From Sphingobacteriales bacterium (GTDB taxonomy: Bacteria; Bacteroidota; Bacteroidia; Sphingobacteriales; Sphingobacteriaceae), in contig JAQBOG010000036.1 of the NCBI GenBank assembly GCA_028288165.1, positions 75,202 through 139,201 of the forward strand: DNA of 64,000 nt, given 5' to 3'. Position 1 is the stretch's first letter. Each line of letters opens with the position of its first letter. The position numbers and the translations under genes were made by a program. Under the pieces are notes generated by a model. That model was not told where the DNA came from. It made no database searches and saw nothing but the letters and a program-made list of their open reading frames with translations. Of the stretch, positions 59,648-64,000 are shown piece after piece.

Positions 59648-60472
59648 CTAACTTTTAAAGAAGGGAGTTACTATTGCTAAAATCTGATTAGCGCTTAATG
59701 GTTCATCAAATGCTTCTGATGCGGCTGCAAAATCAATATCGTTGTATCCGTTGATGCCAATTATCTCAATACCCGCTTGGTTGGTTAATTCTTCACCATT
59801 GTATGATGCCTGTGCAGGGGCACCAATTCCGCTTTCTTTTCCAGTTATCCAAGGCTTAATGTCCACAAAGTTTTGTTTATTGCGCTCAAATCGGATATAA
59901 GATGCATGCCGAGCTTCCACAGAATGTATTTGTAAAGCGGCAGTTAATATTTCTCCTGTTCCAAGTAATGCAGGTGCCTGACCCTTGTAAGCTCTTACAC
60001 CAGTATCTTCAAACGCTTGTGCTACTGCAAGAAAGGTTGCATAGTCACTAAATACAGTGGGGAACGTATCTTGAGCTGTAAAGTCGTATTTTGCCGCTTT
60101 TACAGGTTTACCCCCTAAGCTTTTTATAACACCGGTTAAGAAATCAACGTGTGCTCTTTCATCATCACGGATATCTTTGATGGCGTCTTTTTCCATTCCC
60201 ATGGGTATTGGTGCTTTGCTATAGCCCTCACAATAAAACGTATATTCTAAATGTTCTAATGTCAATGCGAAGTTTAACACTTCTAGAATCTTTTCTGGAG
60301 TAGCTCCATAAGCTTTCTTAAACATAGAGCCTAAAACTAATGGTACGGAAGCCAAAGCCATCTTCGAGCCCATATTGAAAAAGCTTTTCATAGCTTCTCT
60401 ACGAGGATTTAAGCGCTCATACACTTCCCCATCCACTTTTTCTATTTCTTCTAATATATTTACAATATTCAT
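59648..60472 (-). CDS. Ferritin-like domain protein (membrane-anchored or exported)
   Basis: This 274-residue protein has a hydrophobic segment at about 36-50 (SKMALASVPLVLGSMF) after a basic stretch with RREAMKSFFN. This may be a twin-arginine-like signal, though it is not preceded by the best motif. The helical domain has LEHLEYTFYCEGY, DERAHVDFL and SVEARHASYIR, giving the Glu and His of a Ferritin_2 site. The family is linked to iron, oxidative stress or desiccation. It lies 10 bases after a second ferritin-like gene and is probably co-transcribed with it. Confidence 0.85.
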   Translation of the reverse strand: MNIVNILEEIEKVDGEVYERLNPRREAMKSFFNMGSKMALASVPLVLGSMFKKAYGATPEKILEVLNFALTLEHLEYTFYCEGYSKAPIPMGMEKDAIKDIRDDERAHVDFLTGVIKSLGGKPVKAAKYDFTAQDTFPTVFSDYATFLAVAQAFEDTGVRAYKGQAPALLGTGEILTAALQIHSVEARHASYIRFERNKQNFVDIKPWITGKESGIGAPAQASYNGEELTNQAGIEIIGINGYNDIDFAAASEAFDEPLSANQILAIVTPFFKS

Positions 60473-60482
60473 GATGCTTAAA

Positions 60483-61229
60483 TTAAGAGGTTGGTAAATT
60501 GCTTGAGTTTATTTTAGTTTTTATGAATGCGCCTGCAATTGCAAGAACGTCCATAGGCATCATCGCTTTATCTAAGCCATTAGCATCGATAACCTCTGAA
60601 TTAGCAAATGATCCATACTGAATCAAATTACGAATTGCTGCCGCGTGCCGAGCTTCTACAGATACAATTTTACCTGCAAGAGTTAGATAATCTGCTGACT
60701 TGATTAAGCTTCCAGCTCCATTATAAGCAGCAACGCCTAAGTCTTCAAAGGCTTTGGCAGTACCAAGAACACTGTCTCTGCTACCAAAATCAATTTTAGA
60801 AAAGTCGACTTCTAAACCCCTTATTGCAGCCTTCCCTAAAGCGGTTTTAAAAAACTCCCTGTGGGCCATTTCATGTCTGCATATGTCTACCATATACATT
60901 TTTTCAAATGCACTCATTCCGCTGTAAGGGGTTTTTACAACCTGAATGTAAAAAGCAGCTTCCAACTGCTCTAAAGCATAAGCATAATTCAATATTCCAG
61001 TGTCTCCACTTCCTAAGTCAACAGCACCATCAGCATAATTTTTTTCAGCTAGCGAAGAGTTTTCTAAACTGCTTGTGCTACCGTCTTTTTTACATCCAAC
61101 AGCAAGTAATGCAGCACCGGCTACCCCAACACCAGCAAACTGCAAGAAAGAGCGCCGTTGTAGTTTTGAATTTGAAAGGCTGGGTCCTTCCCAAAGATCC
61201 ACCGTTTCAGAGTTAGTAATTTGTTTCAT
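60483..61229 (-). CDS. Ferritin-like protein with twin-arginine lipoprotein signal
   Basis: This 248-residue protein has an N-terminal QRRSFLQFAGVG twin-arginine motif followed by a lipobox (LAVGC), so it is probably exported folded and lipid-anchored. The helical domain has LEQLEAAFY, RHEMAHREFF and SVEARHAAAIR with Ferritin_2 metal-binding Glu and His. It is related to the protein encoded just downstream. Tat export fits a protein that binds its metal cofactor in the cytoplasm. The redox or storage role is inferred. Confidence 0.85.
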   Translation of the reverse strand: MKQITNSETVDLWEGPSLSNSKLQRRSFLQFAGVGVAGAALLAVGCKKDGSTSSLENSSLAEKNYADGAVDLGSGDTGILNYAYALEQLEAAFYIQVVKTPYSGMSAFEKMYMVDICRHEMAHREFFKTALGKAAIRGLEVDFSKIDFGSRDSVLGTAKAFEDLGVAAYNGAGSLIKSADYLTLAGKIVSVEARHAAAIRNLIQYGSFANSEVIDANGLDKAMMPMDVLAIAGAFIKTKINSSNLPTS

Positions 61230-61446
61230 AAATTTTGGTTAAATAAAATGATTTACAGTCTGATATGAACCGATTTTCGCACAGACTTAAAGCATATACT
61301 GGATAAGTAAAGGGCTGGATTTAAGTCGGATATGATTTTTTTGAGATTGTATAAAACCAATTTTATTGCCTATTTATTTCACACATTCTGGCACAAAAAC
61401 GAACATCAACAAGCTTAGCCGGTCTATTTTATTTAAAAAAGTGCAC

Positions 61447-61476
61447 AAAAAAAGCCCGGATAAAATCCGAGCTTTT
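61447..61476 (-). terminator. Intrinsic terminator of the NTF2-like gene
   Basis: AAAAGCCCGGAT (61450-61461) pairs with ATCCGAGCTTTT (61465-61476), with one mismatch. On the minus strand a T-run follows. It lies just past the stop of the NTF2-like gene. Confidence 0.85.
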
Positions 61477-61494
61477 AAAATATCGTGGTGAAAA

Positions 61495-61944
61495 CTACTT
61501 ATCTTCCTTAATCTGAATTCCTGAAATCAACCAACCAGTCGCCGATTTTTTAAATTTGATATCGAAAATATACACCGAAGAAATATCTTCTTCCTTACCT
61601 TCCATAGCCATTGTTCCCTCAACTTCCATAGCTGCGTTTGCGGTTGCGACAACTCCACTTTCCGAAAACTTTTTGTTCATGAATACAGATTTCGACACGT
61701 TATAAACGCCTTGGGTAAAAACGTGGATAATCTTTTCTTTATCAAAGGTTCCTGAACCAGTTATCTCCATTAAGCAATCTGCGCTTAAGTTAGTATTTAG
61801 CCAGATTTTGTCTTTTTTCACGATGGCAGTCGAAAAGCCATCAAGTAACTTGCTTATTTCTGCTTCGTTGGGTTTTGAAATAAAACTGGCATGAGCATTT
61901 GTGCCAATAAAGACAATAAGGAATAAAAAAATCAATTTTTTCAT
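61495..61944 (-). CDS. Exported NTF2-like (DUF4440/SnoaL-type) protein
   Basis: The Met at 61944 gives 149 residues with a signal peptide (MKKLIFLFLIVFIGTNAHA); the longer frame upstream is rejected. The mature part has ISKLLDGFSTAIVKKDKIWL and VYIFDIKFKKSATGWLISGIQI, resembling the cone-shaped NTF2 fold of DUF4440/SnoaL-like proteins. Many such proteins have unknown roles. No pathway is indicated by neighbours. It has its own terminator. Confidence 0.75.
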   Translation of the reverse strand: MKKLIFLFLIVFIGTNAHASFISKPNEAEISKLLDGFSTAIVKKDKIWLNTNLSADCLMEITGSGTFDKEKIIHVFTQGVYNVSKSVFMNKKFSESGVVATANAAMEVEGTMAMEGKEEDISSVYIFDIKFKKSATGWLISGIQIKEDK

Positions 61945-62152
61945 GCTGTTAGCTTTTAAATGGACTGAGTGAATAATCACTACGATAAGACAGCAATTTA
62001 TAAATTATGTTGCATGTAATTTAAACCATACTTATAAATAAACTGAAATTTCGAAGTAGTTCCCAATCTAATCTAACAAATTTAATTTGAACTCTTTTGT
62101 TCAATGATCCGTATATAGGTGTATACTAACTCAATCAAAAAAACCGATCGTC

Positions 62153-62305
62153 ATGGATAATCAAATTCTCACTATAATTATTCTTTCTTTACTTTCTAGT
62201 ATCGTATTTATATTTCTGGTATTAACACAAAGTAATAATTCACAACACGCTAATGGTTATCAGCCTGTTAGAATTAAAAGTAATTCAAAAACGCCATTTC
62301 TATAA
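62153..62305 (+). CDS. Small membrane protein (50 aa)
   Basis: An ATG opens 50 codons. The first half is one hydrophobic span (about 4-25, ILTIIILSLLSSIVFIFLVL), followed by a polar tail rich in Asn, Gln, Lys and Ser. It lies about 100 bases ahead of the desaturase on the same strand. I know no family. The clean signal-like span makes it plausible, but it may be a chance frame. Confidence 0.45.
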   Translation: MDNQILTIIILSLLSSIVFIFLVLTQSNNSQHANGYQPVRIKSNSKTPFL

Positions 62306-62410
62306 CACTTCCTCTGCTCTTTAATTGCTAAAACTGAAAATTACGGCCTTGTTTTAGCATTGCCCCCTTTAAATTAACTCAAGCCATTCGTATGTGGTTA
62401 ACTCTCATTC

Positions 62411-63139
62411 ATGATCATTCTCCTTTTCCTAATTTCACATTGGTTCCTTTCCCTGTTTTTCCAAACATTTTTTCTCCACAGGTATGCCTCCCATAAAATG
62501 TTTACCTTCAGTAAAGGCTGGGAACGTTTCTTTTATATTCTTACCTATATTTTTCAAGGGTCGTCATTTTTAAATCCTCGTGCATACGCCATATTACACC
62601 GCATGCATCATGCATACAGTGATACCGAACAAGATCCACACTCGCCACACTTTTTTAGAGACATGTTCCAAATGACTTGGGCTACTAAAAACATTTTCAG
62701 AGATTATTTAAAATTCAAAAGAACTCCTGAAGAGCGTTTTACAGGTAATTACCCAGAATGGAAATTCATTGATTACATAGGAAATACTGCCGTTTCCAGA
62801 ATCGGATTTGGCGTATTATATACGTTCTTCTATATCCAATTTGCGCCGTCGTACTGGTACTTTATCCTTTTGCCTATACATTTTTTCATGGGTCCTTTAC
62901 ATGGTGCTATTGTAAACTGGTGCGGCCATAAATACGGTTATTCTAATTTCGACAATAAAGATCATTCAAAAAATACAACACCTGTAGATTTCTTTATGTT
63001 AGGTGAATTGTTCCAGAATAATCATCATAAACATCCGAATAGTCCGAATTTTGCTAAAAAATGGTTTGAATTAGATCCGGTTTACCCAGTACTGCGTATG
63101 CTGCATTGGAGTAAAATTATTAAGCTTCGAAAGGTTTAA
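62411..63139 (+). CDS. Fatty acid desaturase (acyl-CoA type)
   Basis: This 242-residue protein has four membrane spans and the three His boxes of the stearoyl-CoA desaturase family: HRYASH (23-28), HRMHH (63-67) and NNHHKH (203-208), plus NWCGHKYG. It would insert a double bond into a membrane fatty acid using a diiron centre, with electrons from an unseen ferredoxin or cytochrome. It is about 60-70 residues shorter than many family members, but all catalytic motifs are present. It is likely regulated by temperature or fluidity, not shown here. Confidence 0.9.
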   Translation: MIILLFLISHWFLSLFFQTFFLHRYASHKMFTFSKGWERFFYILTYIFQGSSFLNPRAYAILHRMHHAYSDTEQDPHSPHFFRDMFQMTWATKNIFRDYLKFKRTPEERFTGNYPEWKFIDYIGNTAVSRIGFGVLYTFFYIQFAPSYWYFILLPIHFFMGPLHGAIVNWCGHKYGYSNFDNKDHSKNTTPVDFFMLGELFQNNHHKHPNSPNFAKKWFELDPVYPVLRMLHWSKIIKLRKV

Positions 63140-63170
63140 CAATAATCAATAGTTATCCATTCATTTTAAA

Positions 63171-63251
63171 TTTGGGCGTTCGGGCGGGTTTTTCGTTACA
63201 ATCTTTTTTCTTGGAGAAAGAAAAAAGGATTTTCACTTCACCCCCTAACGC
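63171..63251 (+). repeat. Nested palindromic dispersed repeat, copy 4
   Basis: It begins TTTGGGCGTTCGGGCGGG and ends CCCTAACGC. The inner stem reads CTTTTTTCTT / AAGAAAAAAG: both arms differ from copies 1-3 but still pair, so changes are compensatory. It lies between the desaturase gene and the terminator before the M61 gene. Confidence 0.88.
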
Positions 63252-63318
63252 AAAACCTGTAAATCCATCAATTACGAATTCAACAATTATTTCCCTGATC
63301 GTTTTATCGAAACAGACT

Positions 63319-63356
63319 AACTCATCCCGGTAGGTGGAAACCAGGATGAGTTTTTG
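63319..63356 (+). terminator. Intrinsic terminator downstream of the desaturase
   Basis: AACTCATCC (63319-63327) pairs perfectly with GGATGAGTT (63344-63352), followed by TTTT. It lies past repeat copy 4, before the M61 peptidase start. Confidence 0.8.
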
Positions 63357-63399
63357 GTTTTACAGCTTTTTAGCTAGTTTCACGTCTTATTTTAATTTA

Positions 63400-64000
63400 A
63401 TGAAACAACTTCTATTTATTGCAGCTTTTTTATTTTCAGTGTCTGTTTCTGCCCAAAATAAATACAGCTATACACTTGATCTAAAAAATGTAGTTAGGGA
63501 CAAGGTTTCCGTTGATTTAATAGTGCCTGAATTAGCAGGTAAAGAAGCTATTTTTTCTTTTGCAAAAGCAATTCCGGGTTCATATGCACAGAAGGACTAC
63601 GGAAGATTTATTGAAAATTTAATCGCATTTGATAAAAATGGAGTAAAGCTGAAAATTGTTAAATTGAACAATAACCAATATCAAATCAATAATGCTAATC
63701 AATTAAGGCGAATCAGTTATGAAGTAAATGATACTTGGGACGAGAAGCATAAAAATTTCATTTTCCAGCCAGGTGGATCTAATATAGAAGCAGGCAAAAA
63801 CTTCGTGCTAAATAATTACGCGTTCTGCGGATATTTTGAAAATCAAACCAACATTCCGTTTGAAATTAGTATACAAAAACCTGCAAATCTTTTTGCTGCT
63901 ACACACTTAACCGTGAAAATAAAATCCCCTGAAGAGGATTTCGTAACTGCCAAAAACTTTTTCACCCTTTCTGATAACCCTATAATGTATGCAGTTCCTG
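63400..64000 (+). CDS. M61 family peptidase, N-terminal part (truncated by window)
   Basis: The ATG opens a frame that runs to the right edge, with a signal peptide (MKQLLFIAAFLFSVSVSAQ). The visible 200 residues show YSYTLDLKN, VDLIVPELAGKEAIFSFAKA and PGSYAQKDYGRFI, typical of the beta-sandwich N-terminal domain of M61 glycyl aminopeptidases. The zinc HExxH lies beyond the window. It probably cleaves N-terminal Gly or Ala from peptides, in the periplasm. It follows a terminator and repeat copy 4, so it is a separate unit. Confidence 0.8.
   Translation, partial: MKQLLFIAAFLFSVSVSAQNKYSYTLDLKNVVRDKVSVDLIVPELAGKEAIFSFAKAIPGSYAQKDYGRFIENLIAFDKNGVKLKIVKLNNNQYQINNANQLRRISYEVNDTWDEKHKNFIFQPGGSNIEAGKNFVLNNYAFCGYFENQTNIPFEISIQKPANLFAATHLTVKIKSPEEDFVTAKNFFTLSDNPIMYAVP

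Overview
The window looks like chromosome from a Bacteroidota bacterium of the Sphingobacteriaceae, most likely Pedobacter or a close relative; this rests on gene content and signals, not on a database match. The DNA is AT-rich. Shine-Dalgarno sites are weak or absent, and two promoters match the Bacteroidota form (TTTG, 19 bases, TAnnTTTG) exactly. Gene content also fits: DUF4270 lipoprotein, thrombospondin-type-3 OmpA proteins, M49 dipeptidyl peptidase III, GxxExxY protein, a two-part B12-dependent mutase system, GH26 mannanase. No rRNA, tRNA, transposase, prophage or CRISPR array was found.

Layout. 0-5 kb: on the minus strand, a sensor kinase / DinB / thioesterase operon and an envelope cluster (AI-2E transporter, YtxH, holin-like membrane protein, hypothetical). 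5-8 kb: an orphan sigma-54 response regulator and a B12-binding subunit with a crotonase. 8-17 kb: glnS, then amidase, GH26 mannanase, and the divergent dipeptidyl peptidases IV and III, with two tandem small-RNA-like units between the last two. 17-21 kb: an OmpA/TSP3 protein bracketed by inverted copies of a dispersed palindromic repeat, then an ECF sigma / anti-sigma / exported-protein module. 21-26 kb: TerC, an RlmI-like methyltransferase, a GxxExxY gene with inverted terminal repeats, tadA, sodA, a small lipoprotein and oxyR. 26-34 kb: glmS, DUF4270, a GT5-like half protein, panC, panD, a YbhN-like membrane protein and an rfaE2-like nucleotidyltransferase. 33-38 kb: acyl-CoA dehydrogenase, TlpA-like lipoprotein and M1 peptidase. 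39-44 kb: rimP-nusA-infB. 44-50 kb: a glycan synthesis/export group (FkbM methyltransferase, three glycosyltransferases, MsbA-type ABC exporter). 50-58 kb: meaB, Xaa-Pro aminopeptidase, a second OmpA/TSP3 protein, ridA, EamA transporter, recG and an MFS transporter. 58-64 kb: two small Thr/Gly-rich lipoproteins, tandem ferritin-like exported proteins, an NTF2-like protein, a fatty-acid desaturase and the start of an M61 peptidase.

How the genes work together. Peptide use is a theme: DPP IV, DPP III, M1, M24 and M61 peptidases. The B12-binding subunit and MeaB belong to one mutase system although about 42 kb apart. OxyR, SodA and two ferritin-like proteins point to oxidative-stress defence. 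rimP-nusA-infB is the usual translation/transcription-factor operon.

The most unusual material is non-coding: (1) a four-copy nested palindromic repeat of about 80 bases whose inner hairpin changes on both arms between copies; (2) two tandem promoter-plus-terminator units at 14.4-14.6 kb whose predicted RNAs share 12 bases of perfect complementarity; (3) the GxxExxY cassette with 44-base inverted ends; (4) a promoter followed at once by a terminator ahead of rimP-nusA-infB.
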